The position numbers and the translations under genes were made by a program. Under the pieces are notes generated by a model. The model saw only the letters and a program-made list of their open reading frames with translations. It had not been told where the DNA came from and searched no databases. Shown here in pieces: positions 1-8,055 of a stretch of DNA of 64,000 nt (positions within the stretch are counted from its first letter, which is position 1; the number at the start of each line of letters is the position of its first letter). Origin of the DNA: Methanothermobacter tenebrarum (lineage in GTDB: Archaea > Methanobacteriota > Methanobacteria > Methanobacteriales > DSM-23052); the NCBI RefSeq assembly GCF_023167465.1, contig NZ_AP025698.1, positions 1,174,501 through 1,238,500 of the forward strand. The letters run 5' to 3'.

Positions 1-202
1 CACCATCCATTTTAACCGCACAGGACCCGCATTGACCGGCCCTGCACGAGCTCCTGAATGCGACGTTAGCCCCGTATTCATCATTGACCAGGTTAAGGGC
101 GTCGATTATCCTCATCTTCTCCTTAAATGGGATCCTATACTCTTCAATGAATGGTTCATCGTCCTTTTCCGGGTCGAACCTTAATATTTTAACTTTTATC
201 AT
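1..202 (-). CDS. tfrB: Thiol:fumarate reductase subunit B (partial, N-terminus)
   Basis: The first 67 residues of a minus-strand gene that runs off the left edge. The reading starts MIKVKILRFDP and contains CRAGQCGSC, the plant-type [2Fe-2S] ligand pattern of succinate dehydrogenase/fumarate reductase iron-sulfur subunits. In Methanobacteriales this protein is TfrB, which with TfrA reduces fumarate using coenzymes M and B in the cytoplasm and makes succinate for the reductive half-TCA pathway; it carries CoM-S-S-CoB reductase-like domains further downstream, outside the window. Start ATG at 200-202, preceded by AAAAGGAT. It is divergent from iorA, the two sharing a 154-bp AT-rich promoter region. 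The assignment to TfrB rather than another SdhB-like protein is inferred from the lineage. Confidence 0.75.
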   Translation of the reverse strand, partial: MIKVKILRFDPEKDDEPFIEEYRIPFKEKMRIIDALNLVNDEYGANVAFRSSCRAGQCGSCAVKMDG

Positions 203-356
203 ATCCTTTTTATCTCCAAAATTTTTTGGGGAAATTATAAAAGTCTAGTAAAATCAGATTGGAATTATAAAACTTTTAAATTTTTTTCATTATTATAATT
301 TTCCCCACACACGGGGTGATTCTCCTAAAATCTAAAATTTAATGGTAGGTGATCAT

Positions 357-2192
357 ATGACCAAAATCCTAGAGGCAAGGGACGGTGATGAACTTTTCCT
401 CCTAGGCAATGAAGCCGCTGCAAGGGCAGCCATAGAATCTGGGGTGGCTGTTGCAAGCACTTACCCTGGAACGCCATCATCAGAGATAGGGGATGTCCTC
501 TCAAGGATAGCATCCAAGGCGGGCTTATACTTTGAATTCTCGACAAATGAGAAGGTTGCGGTGGAAGTGGCTGCAGCGGCAGCAGCCTCTGGTGTGAGAT
601 CATTCACCTTCATGAAACATGTAGGACTTAACGTTGCATCAGACTCACTTATAAGCATAGCATATACCGGAGTCGAAGCAGGAATGGTCATATTATCTGC
701 AGATGACCCATCAATGTTCTCATCACAAAACGAACAAGACAACAGACACTACGCAAGCTTCGCGAACATCCCCCTCCTCGAACCATCAAACCCCCAAGAG
801 ATCCTAGACTTTACAAAATACGCCTTCAATTTATCTGAAAAATTCAAAATACCAGTATTAGTCAGGACAACAACAAGAGTATCCCATATGAGAAGCAGAG
901 TAAAAGTGGGTGAAATCAAAAAGATGAGGAAAAAAGGCCAATTCAAAAAAAACCCCAAAAGATTCGTCCTCGTACCATCAACCGCAAGGACCATGCACAA
1001 ACAACTTATCAAGAAAACCGATAAAATATCCAAGATCGTGAACAAGTCCCAATACAACCAAATCCACCACAAAACCGACAGCAAATATGGGATCATAACA
1101 AGTGGCGGTGCATTCAACTACGCCCACGACCTAATAAACGAAAAAGAACTCCCCATATCCATACTAAAATTAGGATTCACATACCCCTTCCCCCACAGGA
1201 TAGTATCAAAATTCCTAGAAGACCTTCAAAAAGTCTTCATAATCGAAGAAGTCGACCCCATAATAGAAAAAAATGTACTATCCATAATCGGCCAAGAAAA
1301 CCTCGAAGTAGACGTCCACGGGAAACTAGACGGCACATTCCCAAGAATCTACGAATACAACCAGGACATAATAGAAGCCTCCATTGGAAAACAAATACCA
1401 CTAAAAATTGAAAGAAAAAAGCCCCTGAAACCCCATCTCCCCGAAAGACCCCCAACATTCTGTCCCGGATGCCCCCACAGGGCAACCTATTACTCCATTA
1501 ACAAAGCACTTGAAAAATTAGAAACTGATGCCATCTTCTCAACCGATATCGGATGCTACACACTAGGTATAGAATCACCATATAATACAGCAGATTACCT
1601 CCTATCAATGGGATCAAGTATAGGGGCGGCCTGTGGCTTTTCCAAGGCAACAAGGCAGAAGATAGTGTCATTCATAGGTGATTCAACATTCTTCCATGCT
1701 GGAATCCCACCACTCCTCAACGCCGTTCATAACAAACATGATTTCCTCATTGTAATCCTAGATAATAGAACAACCGCAATGACAGGAGGACAACCACACC
1801 CCGGCCTCCCATTCGATGGTATGGGCAGCGAAGCCCCAGCCATCCCCATCGAAAACATCGTGGAAGCCCTTGGCATAAAATTCAAAGTGATAAATCCCAT
1901 GAATATAAAAAAGAGCATCAAAACCTTCAAAGATGCTCTAACAAAGGACTCGCTTAATGTTGTGATCGCAAGATACCCATGCCAACTTACAATTAAAGCA
2001 AAGGGAAAACCAGTTAAAGTAGATAACAATCTCTGCAACGAATGCCTAGAGTGTATTAATAAACTCGCATGTCCAGCCATAATATACGATAACGGCATCA
2101 AAATAGACCACAGATACTGTCGAGGATGCGCCGTTTGCATCCAAATCTGTCCAGAAAAGGCCATAAAACCTGAAAGGGGGAGTTCAAGGTGA
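357..2192 (+). CDS. iorA: Indolepyruvate:ferredoxin oxidoreductase alpha subunit
   Basis: Catalyses, with IorB, the thiamine-pyrophosphate-dependent oxidative decarboxylation of aryl pyruvates to aryl-CoA with ferredoxin as acceptor; in methanogens it often runs in reverse for aromatic amino acid synthesis from aryl acids. The N-terminal pyrimidine-binding domain (LGNEAAARAAIESG, about residues 15-30) is followed by the TPP domain with CPGCPHRATYYS (about 370) and the Mg/TPP motif around GDSTFFHAG (about 440). Two C-terminal 4Fe-4S clusters are seen in CNECLECINKLACP and CRGCAVCIQICP. Length, 611 residues, fits the family. A longer reading from ATG 342 exists, but AGGTGATC at 346-353, a near-full anti-SD match, points to ATG 357. 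The last four bases overlap iorB (GTGA). Confidence 0.93.
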   Translation: MTKILEARDGDELFLLGNEAAARAAIESGVAVASTYPGTPSSEIGDVLSRIASKAGLYFEFSTNEKVAVEVAAAAAASGVRSFTFMKHVGLNVASDSLISIAYTGVEAGMVILSADDPSMFSSQNEQDNRHYASFANIPLLEPSNPQEILDFTKYAFNLSEKFKIPVLVRTTTRVSHMRSRVKVGEIKKMRKKGQFKKNPKRFVLVPSTARTMHKQLIKKTDKISKIVNKSQYNQIHHKTDSKYGIITSGGAFNYAHDLINEKELPISILKLGFTYPFPHRIVSKFLEDLQKVFIIEEVDPIIEKNVLSIIGQENLEVDVHGKLDGTFPRIYEYNQDIIEASIGKQIPLKIERKKPLKPHLPERPPTFCPGCPHRATYYSINKALEKLETDAIFSTDIGCYTLGIESPYNTADYLLSMGSSIGAACGFSKATRQKIVSFIGDSTFFHAGIPPLLNAVHNKHDFLIVILDNRTTAMTGGQPHPGLPFDGMGSEAPAIPIENIVEALGIKFKVINPMNIKKSIKTFKDALTKDSLNVVIARYPCQLTIKAKGKPVKVDNNLCNECLECINKLACPAIIYDNGIKIDHRYCRGCAVCIQICPEKAIKPERGSSR

Positions 2193-2776
2193 AATTATCA
2201 TATGACATTTACATCTGTGGTGTTGGCGGACAAGGAATCATAAAAGCTGGTGAAATCATAGGATGGGCTGCTATGAAAGAAGGGATGAACGTGGTGATGA
2301 GTGAAATACATGGAATGGCCCAGAGGGGTGGTGGAGTATCTACCAACCTCAGGATAGGCAAGGCAAAAGGTACCATAATCCCAAATGGCCATGCAGATCT
2401 CATGATGGCATTCGAACCCCTCGAAGCCCTAAGGGCCATTGACAAGATAAAAAAGGACGCCCACCTGGTGGTTAATCTGACACCTATTCCACCATTTAAC
2501 ATAAACCCGGGGGAATATCCACCAGTAGATGAGATAATAATGGAGCTTAAAAAGGTTTCAAGGAATGTATATGCCTTTGATGCCGACAGGATGGCCTTAG
2601 AGGCTGGACATCCCCTTTCAATGAACATGGCCATCTTGGGTGCTGCCACGGCCACCCCAAACTTCCCCCTATCCCAGGATGTTATAATAGAATCCATGAA
2701 AGAGAACTTGCCCAGCAGATTCTTCAAGGTTAATCTGAAAGCATTCAAGGGGGGTTTCATGAGCTTAGAGGGTTGA
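2189..2776 (+). CDS. iorB: Indolepyruvate:ferredoxin oxidoreductase beta subunit
   Basis: The 195-residue gamma-type domain partner of IorA. The N-terminus YDIYICGVGGQGIIKAGEII carries the GGQG nucleotide-like loop typical of the pyruvate/ketoisovalerate oxidoreductase gamma domain; HGMAQRGGGVSTNLRIG, about residues 42-58, is also diagnostic. It starts at GTG 2189 inside the iorA stop (GTGA overlap), with AGTTCAAGGTGA as a weak SD, so translation is probably coupled. The gene ends 12 bp inside the 3' end of the convergent ACT-domain gene, so the two transcripts are antisense over a short stretch. Confidence 0.93.
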   Translation: MKLSYDIYICGVGGQGIIKAGEIIGWAAMKEGMNVVMSEIHGMAQRGGGVSTNLRIGKAKGTIIPNGHADLMMAFEPLEALRAIDKIKKDAHLVVNLTPIPPFNINPGEYPPVDEIIMELKKVSRNVYAFDADRMALEAGHPLSMNMAILGAATATPNFPLSQDVIIESMKENLPSRFFKVNLKAFKGGFMSLEG

Positions 2777-3196
2777 AATGTCCTCTGCCGATAATAGTGG
2801 CACTCCAGCCCCCCTTAATACCCTTATACCCTCGTCGATGTCTTCTGTCCTTATCACAACAATCGCTTTTTCACCCTTTTTTTCCACGAAAGCATAGATA
2901 TATTCAACATTCATATCCGCCCGTGTGAGGATACCTAATATCTTATCAAGTCCTCCAGGCCTATCAGGCACTTCAACAGCTATAACATCATTAAGTTTAA
3001 CCACGAAATTGTTCTCTTCAAGGACCTTCTTCGCCTGTTCAGGGTCTGGGACCATAAGCCTTAATATCCCGAATTCTGACGTGTCAGCGATGGATAAAGC
3101 CCTTATATTTATGTTGGCCTTGGCGAGTGCATGTACAGCCTTTTTTAATCTTCCCTTCTTGTTTTCAAGGAATACAGATATTTGTTTCACTTTCAT
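2765..3196 (-). CDS. Tandem ACT-domain regulatory protein
   Basis: A 143-residue protein made of two ACT modules. The first, VKQISVFLENKKGRLKKAVH with following NIRALSIADTSEFGILRLMV, and the second, NDVIAVEVPDRPGGLDKIL with VEYIYAFVEK, both show the beta-alpha-beta-beta-alpha-beta pattern that binds amino acids or related effectors. Proteins of this type commonly sit beside paaK/F390-synthetase-like ligases and iorAB, and are thought to sense an amino acid or aryl acid. The longest reading starts at a TTG two codons upstream; AGGGG eight bases before ATG 3194-3196 makes that ATG the better start. The gene lies 11 bp downstream of the ligase gene on the same strand and is probably cotranscribed. 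The effector is unknown. Confidence 0.85.
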   Translation of the reverse strand: MKVKQISVFLENKKGRLKKAVHALAKANINIRALSIADTSEFGILRLMVPDPEQAKKVLEENNFVVKLNDVIAVEVPDRPGGLDKILGILTRADMNVEYIYAFVEKKGEKAIVVIRTEDIDEGIRVLRGAGVPLLSAEDISTL

Positions 3197-3207
3197 TCTC
3201 AAGTCCC

Positions 3208-4506
3208 CTAAAATTTTCTTTTATCAATAACCCTTATAGCTTTCCCCTCACTCCTGGGCAGAGTTTCTGGTTCGACTAGGGTCACGTTAACCCTTAATCC
3301 TATCTCCCTTTGTAGGTGTTCTTCTATCATCTTCTTGGCTTCCTCCACATGTTTCACCTCATCTGAGAATAGTGCTGGTGAGGCTTCAACCTGGACTTCG
3401 AGTTCATCCAAGTATTTTGGTCGTGTTACCACTATCTGGTAGTGTGGTTCGAGTCCATTGATTTTAAGGAGGGCCTCTTCGATCTGTGATGGGAACACTA
3501 TAACTCCACGTATTTTTAGCATATCATCGCTTCTTCCTGTTATACGATCCATTCTTATGAGGGTTCTGCCACATGGGCATCTCCCCCTCCTCAGGGTTGT
3601 GATGTCCCTTGTCCTGAATCTTATTATGGGCATGGCCTCCCTTGTGAGGGTTGTGAGTACCAGTTCTCCCTTTTCTCCTGGGGGTAGGCTTTCTAGGGTT
3701 TCTGGGTTGATTATCTCTGGGTAGAAGTGGTCTTCGAAGATGTGTAAGCCATTTTTTTCATGACATTCCATGGCGACTCCCGGGCCGATAATCTCTGTCA
3801 AACCGTAAATGTTAAGGGCCTTGAGGCCCAATCTTTCCTCTATAGCATCTCTCATCTCCTCTGTCCACATTTCAGCCCCGAATACTCCTGCCTTGAGTTT
3901 GAGGTTGTCTATTTCAACATTTTCTTTTTGGAGGACTTCTGCGAGGTATAATGCATAGGATGGTGTGCATGTGAGTATTGTTGTCCCGAAGTCTTGCATG
4001 ATTTCGATTTGCCTTTTGGTGTTGCCCGCTGATATTGGGATTACTGTGGCCCCTATCCTCTGAGCTCCATAGTGTACTCCTAGGCCACCTGTGAATAATC
4101 CATACCCGTAGCAGTTTTGTATGCGGTCTTTTCTTGTGGCCCCTGCCATTGTCAGGGCTCTTGCCATGACCTCCGACCATAGGTCTATATCCCTTTGGGT
4201 GTAACCTGATACTGTTGGTTTGCCTGTGGTCCCTGAGGATGTGTGGACTTCTATGATGTCCTCGTCAGGTACTGCGAACATCCCAAAGGGGTAAGCTTCT
4301 CTGAGATCCTGCTTCGTAGTGAATGGCAACTTTTTAATATCTTCTAGGCTTTCTATGTCCTCCGGTTCTATTCCAAGTTCATCGAACCTCTTATGATAGT
4401 ATGGGACGTTCTCATAGGCCCTTTTCACAGTATCCTGGAGTCTTTTAAGTTGTATTCTCTTTCTTTTCTCCTCATCCATGCATTCTGCCTTCGGATTCCA
4501 TATCAT
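3208..4506 (-). CDS. Phenylacetate-CoA ligase / coenzyme F390 synthetase family protein
   Basis: A 432-residue adenylate-forming enzyme of the PaaK family. The P-loop-like motif SSGTTGKPTVSGYT lies at about residues 90-103; the N-terminal VPYYHKRFDELGIEP and YGLTEIIGPGVAMEC (adenine/acyl site) are typical, and the C-terminal domain has RSDDMLKIRGV. Family members either activate aryl acids to aryl-CoA or, in Methanothermobacter, adenylylate coenzyme F420 to F390; sequence alone does not separate these here. Convergence with iorAB and cotranscription with an ACT-domain gene favour an aryl-CoA role (supplying IorAB for reductive carboxylation). The related M. thermautotrophicus genes have been annotated as F390 synthetases. 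ATG 4506 is preceded by GGGTAGAT. Confidence 0.85.
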   Translation of the reverse strand: MIWNPKAECMDEEKRKRIQLKRLQDTVKRAYENVPYYHKRFDELGIEPEDIESLEDIKKLPFTTKQDLREAYPFGMFAVPDEDIIEVHTSSGTTGKPTVSGYTQRDIDLWSEVMARALTMAGATRKDRIQNCYGYGLFTGGLGVHYGAQRIGATVIPISAGNTKRQIEIMQDFGTTILTCTPSYALYLAEVLQKENVEIDNLKLKAGVFGAEMWTEEMRDAIEERLGLKALNIYGLTEIIGPGVAMECHEKNGLHIFEDHFYPEIINPETLESLPPGEKGELVLTTLTREAMPIIRFRTRDITTLRRGRCPCGRTLIRMDRITGRSDDMLKIRGVIVFPSQIEEALLKINGLEPHYQIVVTRPKYLDELEVQVEASPALFSDEVKHVEEAKKMIEEHLQREIGLRVNVTLVEPETLPRSEGKAIRVIDKRKF

Positions 4507-4622
4507 TTTAATCTACCCTTTCACTCTACCCTCTAGCCGGGGTGTGATGATAAAATTTATAAATTCTATATCTTCATTATTTTTTTATAATAATTCCGAT
4601 TCTTCTAAGGGAGGTAAACTAT

Positions 4623-6206
4623 ATGAACATAATAGTCCTTGGCGTAGTCATATTAGTCTATTTCATCATGGTAGGCTATGCAGGTTATGTTGCATGGAGG
4701 AGAACCAGCACATCAGAAGATTACATGGTAGCCGGTAGGAAAACACACCCCTATATCATGGCCATGAGTTATGGGGCCACCTTTATCAGTACCGCTGCTA
4801 TAATTGGTTTTGGTGGGATGGCAGGCGTCTATGGTATGGGTATACTCTGGCTTGTATTCCTTAACATACTCGTGGGGATATTCATAGCCTTCATATTTTA
4901 TGGTAAAAGGACTCGTAGGATGGGTGAGAACCTTTCCGCCTTCACTTTCCCAGAGTTCCTCGCAAGGAGGTTCAAGAGCAAGTTTATACAATATTTTGGG
5001 GGTGCTGTGATATTCCTGGGCATGCCACTCTATGCTTCCGTGGTCCTTATAGGCGCTGCAAGGTTCCTCGAAAGTTCCTTAAAATTGAACTTTAACATTG
5101 CACTTATTATAATGGCACTAATAGTAGCTGTTTATGTTGTTATGGGGGGCATAAAAGGTGTTATGTATACCGACGCCCTCCAGGGTACTATAATGTTCCT
5201 TGGCATGATATTCCTCGTAGTGTCAGTCTATTATATGCTCGGTGGTGTTACAAGCGCCCATGAAACCCTTACAAGCATGGGACATCTCATACCAGCATCT
5301 GCCAAAAGTGTGGGTGCAACAGGCTGGACCAGTATGCCCATCCCTGGAAGCCCATACTGGTGGACCCTCTTCTCCACCATAATACTAGGAGTGGGTATAG
5401 GAGTTTTGGCACAGCCACAACTTGCAGTAAGGTTCATGACAGTTGAATCCAACCGTGAACTTAATAGGGGAGTTCTCATAGGCGCATTATTCATATTTGT
5501 CATGACATGGGGGGCATATATTGTTGGTGCGTTATCAAATGTCTACTTTTTCCAAGAAAAGGGCCTGTTAGCGATCCAGGCAAGTGGGGGTAATGCCGAT
5601 AAGATAATACCTGTTTTTATAAGTTCAGCCATGCCTGAATGGTTCACATACCTTTTTATGTTAACATTGCTTTCAGCGGCCATGTCCACTTTAAGCGCGC
5701 AATTCCATGTGCAAGGGACGGCTATTGGTAGAGACGTTTATGAAACCTTGAAGAGAGGGGGAAGATCAGTGCTTATCACAAGGATCGGTATAATAATCGC
5801 CGTTATACTCGCGGTTATACTAGCGTATATTCTCCCAGGTAGTATAATAGCACAGGGGACCGCCCTATTCTTTGGTTTATGCGCGGCCACATTCCTTTCT
5901 GTTTATACTTGCGCATTATTCTGGAAGGGGATTACAAGGGCCGGTGCAATAGCAGGGATGGTCTCAGGGGCCACTATAAGCATATTATGGCTTCTCCTAG
6001 TTTATAAGAAAACCGCCACGGCCCTTGGCTTGGCAAAGTTGCTCTTCGGCGGTTTACTCATCAAGACGATGCCTTGGCCCTTCGTGGACCCCATACTGGT
6101 AGCCGTCCCAGCCTCGATGATAATAACAATACTCGTGAGTCTATTAACAGAAAAACCCGATGAAGACCATCTCAGAGAATGTTTCAAAGGTATAGGTGGT
6201 GTATGA
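4623..6206 (+). CDS. Sodium:solute symporter (SSS family)
   Basis: A 527-residue polytopic transporter with about 13 hydrophobic segments. The opening VVILVYFIMVGYAGYVAWRR, followed by SEDYMVAGRK, is the usual SSS first helix and loop; GATFISTAAIIGFGG and the LLSAAMSTLSAQFHV segment (Na+-site serines) belong to the pantothenate/proline branch. The substrate cannot be told from sequence; proline, pantothenate or a short-chain organic acid are all possible. A very strong SD (GGGAGGTAAACT, 4610-4621) precedes ATG 4623. The stop overlaps the start of a conserved small membrane peptide (next feature), which suggests a two-component transporter. Confidence 0.9.
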   Translation: MNIIVLGVVILVYFIMVGYAGYVAWRRTSTSEDYMVAGRKTHPYIMAMSYGATFISTAAIIGFGGMAGVYGMGILWLVFLNILVGIFIAFIFYGKRTRRMGENLSAFTFPEFLARRFKSKFIQYFGGAVIFLGMPLYASVVLIGAARFLESSLKLNFNIALIIMALIVAVYVVMGGIKGVMYTDALQGTIMFLGMIFLVVSVYYMLGGVTSAHETLTSMGHLIPASAKSVGATGWTSMPIPGSPYWWTLFSTIILGVGIGVLAQPQLAVRFMTVESNRELNRGVLIGALFIFVMTWGAYIVGALSNVYFFQEKGLLAIQASGGNADKIIPVFISSAMPEWFTYLFMLTLLSAAMSTLSAQFHVQGTAIGRDVYETLKRGGRSVLITRIGIIIAVILAVILAYILPGSIIAQGTALFFGLCAATFLSVYTCALFWKGITRAGAIAGMVSGATISILWLLLVYKKTATALGLAKLLFGGLLIKTMPWPFVDPILVAVPASMIITILVSLLTEKPDEDHLRECFKGIGGV

Positions 6207-6319
6207 TCATGGAAGTCCTTGGCATACCCGATCCATGGGTTTGGAGCGCCTACATATCCTGCATGCTAATAACAGTAGTATGTATAGCCTATGGTCTAAT
6301 AAACTGGAACAGAAACTGA
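6203..6319 (+). CDS. Symporter small accessory protein
   Basis: A 38-residue peptide overlapping the symporter stop as ATGA. The reading MIMEVLGIPDPWVW is followed by one transmembrane helix and ends GLINWNRN. The order of a LGIPDPW amphipathic start, a single helix and a Y-G-hydrophobic-INWN end is the pattern of the small accessory proteins found directly after SSS symporters in archaea and bacteria. SD-like AGGTGGTG lies just upstream; ATG 6209 (MEVLGIPDP) is an equally good start with better spacing. Coupled translation suggests it assembles with the transporter in the membrane. The function of these peptides is not known in detail. Confidence 0.7.
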   Translation: MIMEVLGIPDPWVWSAYISCMLITVVCIAYGLINWNRN

Positions 6320-6391
6320 ATCTTGGAGTTATCAGATCCCCCTCCAAAATTATAAATAACCATAATATCATAGGAATATAAGGTGAATAAT

Positions 6392-6625
6392 ATGAGAGTT
6401 GTTGAAGATATTATAGGTAAAGAGGTTCTTGACAGTTCAGCCAAGGTAATAGGGAAAGTAAAGGACATTGAAGTAGACTTCGAAACAAGAACCATAGAAG
6501 CGCTCATACTCGGTAAAGGTGGATTGTCAGAGGGCCTCGGACTATCCAAGGGGGAAACAATAGTACCCTACGAGATGGTTAAAAAGATAGGGGATAAAAT
6601 ACTCCTTGAAGGGCCGATAGAATGA
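6392..6625 (+). CDS. PRC-barrel domain protein
   Basis: A 77-residue protein made of one PRC-barrel: MRVVEDIIGKEVLDSSAKVI, then GKVKDIEVDFETRTIEALIL and VPYEMVKKIGDKILL. PRC-barrels occur in RNA-processing factors (RimM) and, as stand-alone forms in archaea, beside cell-division genes (CdpB-type), so a scaffold or adaptor role is plausible but not shown here. A GTG start nine bases upstream is possible; AGGTGA at 6381-6386, five bases before ATG 6392, decides for the ATG. Confidence 0.85.
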   Translation: MRVVEDIIGKEVLDSSAKVIGKVKDIEVDFETRTIEALILGKGGLSEGLGLSKGETIVPYEMVKKIGDKILLEGPIE

Positions 6626-6662
6626 TCCCATAGGCCCCCATATTATTTTTAGGGTGTTGAAA

Positions 6663-6827
6663 TTGGAAGTTAGGGGTTTATGCAGCCTCTGTGGCAAAGT
6701 TGCCTTTTTACACACTTGTCGTCTATGTGGGGCCCTAGTATGTTCAGACTGTTATGTTCCAGAATTGGGAGTTTGTAGAATATGCGCGGGGAAACTGAGA
6801 AGGAGAAACTTAAAAGGCGCCTTTTAA
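6663..6827 (+). CDS. Small zinc-ribbon protein overlapping pyrE
   Basis: A 54-residue protein with CSLCGK, CRLCGALVCSDC and CRICAGK, that is eight or so cysteines in CxxC pairs, enough for two zinc sites. The start is most likely TTG 6663, six bases after AGGGTG (6651-6656); the TTG at 6657 is too close. The reading frame continues 46 bp into pyrE in another frame and ends at TAA 6825-6827. Small treble-clef or ribbon proteins of this kind are common in methanogens, usually without known function. Cysteine spacing and SD argue that it is real; a purely chance ORF with this cysteine pattern is unlikely. Its overlap implies cotranscription with pyrE. Confidence 0.65.
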   Translation: MEVRGLCSLCGKVAFLHTCRLCGALVCSDCYVPELGVCRICAGKLRRRNLKGAF

Positions 6828-7327
6828 AGCTACTAGATGAAAAAAATGTTATAAAAACGGGTACTTTTATTCTCTCCTCCGGGAAAAAAAGCAACTATTA
6901 CGTAGACATTAAAAAGGCCATAACAGACCCCCAGGTCCTAGATCTGATAGCGGAACTGATAAAAATGAACATAAACAGTGACAATATCGATAAGATAGCT
7001 GGACCAGCCCTGGGTGCTGTGCCCATCGCCACAGCAGTATCACTCAAAACCAAAAAGCCACTTATCATAATAAGAAAAGAAAAAAAGGGATACGGAACCT
7101 CAAAATTGATCGAGGGCACTATAAAAGAGGGTGACAAGGTGGCGATAATTGAAGATGTTACAACAACAGGAAACTCCCTCCTAAGGGCCATCAGAATAAT
7201 AGAAGAGAATGGTGGCCGGGTCAGGAGAGCGTTTGTGATAGTAGACCGTGAAGAGGGGGCGAAAAAGAACCTTCAAAGGGAAGGTTTCACCTTAGAACCT
7301 TTATTCTCCATCAGTCAAATGAAATAA
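6782..7327 (+). CDS. pyrE: Orotate phosphoribosyltransferase
   Basis: Converts orotate and PRPP to orotidine 5'-phosphate in pyrimidine synthesis. The 181-residue protein carries the PRPP-binding motif VAIIEDVTTTGNSL (about residues 118-131), the YVDIKKA substrate loop and the flexible-loop lysines RKEKKGYGTS. Length matches the family. ATG 6782 is preceded by GGGAG about ten bases away; the coding sequence of the zinc-ribbon protein overlaps its first 46 bp in another frame. A helix-rich extension EKEKLKRRLLKLLDEKNV precedes the catalytic fold, as usual. Confidence 0.92.
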   Translation: MRGETEKEKLKRRLLKLLDEKNVIKTGTFILSSGKKSNYYVDIKKAITDPQVLDLIAELIKMNINSDNIDKIAGPALGAVPIATAVSLKTKKPLIIIRKEKKGYGTSKLIEGTIKEGDKVAIIEDVTTTGNSLLRAIRIIEENGGRVRRAFVIVDREEGAKKNLQREGFTLEPLFSISQMK

Positions 7328-7390
7328 CCTAGTTTATTATTTTTTTTGGATGGGGCTTTTCTTCTTTTTGCCTTGAATGTGTGGGGGGTA

Positions 7391-7446
7391 ATTTTTATAT
7401 GGGGGATACGAACATAATGTAAGTAAGTGCCTACGTACCTATGTTC
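7391..7446 (+). promoter_or_regulatory. Promoter and operator-like palindrome of the TetR gene
   Basis: A TATA box TTTTTATAT (7392-7400) is followed by GTAAGTAAGTGCCTACGTAC (7419-7438), an imperfect palindrome with 8 of 10 positions paired, itself flanked by a 7-bp perfect inverted repeat GAACATA (7410-7416) / TATGTTC (7440-7446). It covers the predicted transcription start about 25 bp after the TATA box. Position and size suit an autoregulatory TetR dimer site. Confidence 0.55.
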
Positions 7447-7458
7447 CTTTGTGGTACC

Positions 7459-8055
7459 ATGAAAACTACAAGAGAAAGGATACTCGAAGCTGCAAGGGAA
7501 ACCTTCATAAAGAAAGGATATAAGGGTGCTACAACGCGTAAAATCGCCCAGAGAGCGGGTGTAAGTGAAGTCACATTATTCAGGAAATTCAAATCAAAAA
7601 GCAACCTACTCAAGGAGATACTAAACGAAAACGCCACCCTATCCTCCCAGATATTCAACAAACTCCTAGAGTCGGAGTTCAGAGACAAACCCGAAAAATT
7701 CCTATATAAATTAGCAGAAGAGTTCTTCAAATTAGTCACTGAGAAAAAAATAGACCTCATATTCATAATACTCGTGGAAAAAGAACTGGAAGAACATGGC
7801 CTAGAAGAATGGGAATTACTAGACTCAATCAACAAAACACTCTACTCCAACCTAACCAACTACTTCAAAGAACAGATCAAAAAAGGCAACATCCGAAAAA
7901 TCAACCCAGAAACAGCAGCACTAATCTTTGTAAGCTACCTTTCACATCTAAACCTACTATCACACTTCAAAGAATGCGAAATACAAGAAGAAGAATACAT
8001 CAAGAACTTCATCAACATCCTCCTAAATGGGATAAAGGGGGAGATTAAATGCTAG
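7459..8055 (+). CDS. TetR/AcrR family transcriptional regulator
   Basis: A 198-residue one-component repressor. The N-terminal helix-turn-helix is clear: TRERILEAARETFIKKGYKG, ATTRKIAQRAGVSEVTLFR and KSNLLKEIL. The C-terminal ligand-binding domain is helical and unrecognised. Start chosen at ATG 7459 because MKTTRERIL is the usual lead-in to helix 1; ATG 7441 would add six residues and would lie inside the operator-like repeat. Its stop overlaps the radical SAM start by seven bases, so the two are surely cotranscribed and it probably controls the cassette 7459-10945. Confidence 0.88.
   Translation: MKTTRERILEAARETFIKKGYKGATTRKIAQRAGVSEVTLFRKFKSKSNLLKEILNENATLSSQIFNKLLESEFRDKPEKFLYKLAEEFFKLVTEKKIDLIFIILVEKELEEHGLEEWELLDSINKTLYSNLTNYFKEQIKKGNIRKINPETAALIFVSYLSHLNLLSHFKECEIQEEEYIKNFINILLNGIKGEIKC

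Noticed and set aside
325..603. Minus-strand ORF opposite iorA
   Set aside because: Proline/leucine-rich shadow of the iorA frame; no SD or family features.
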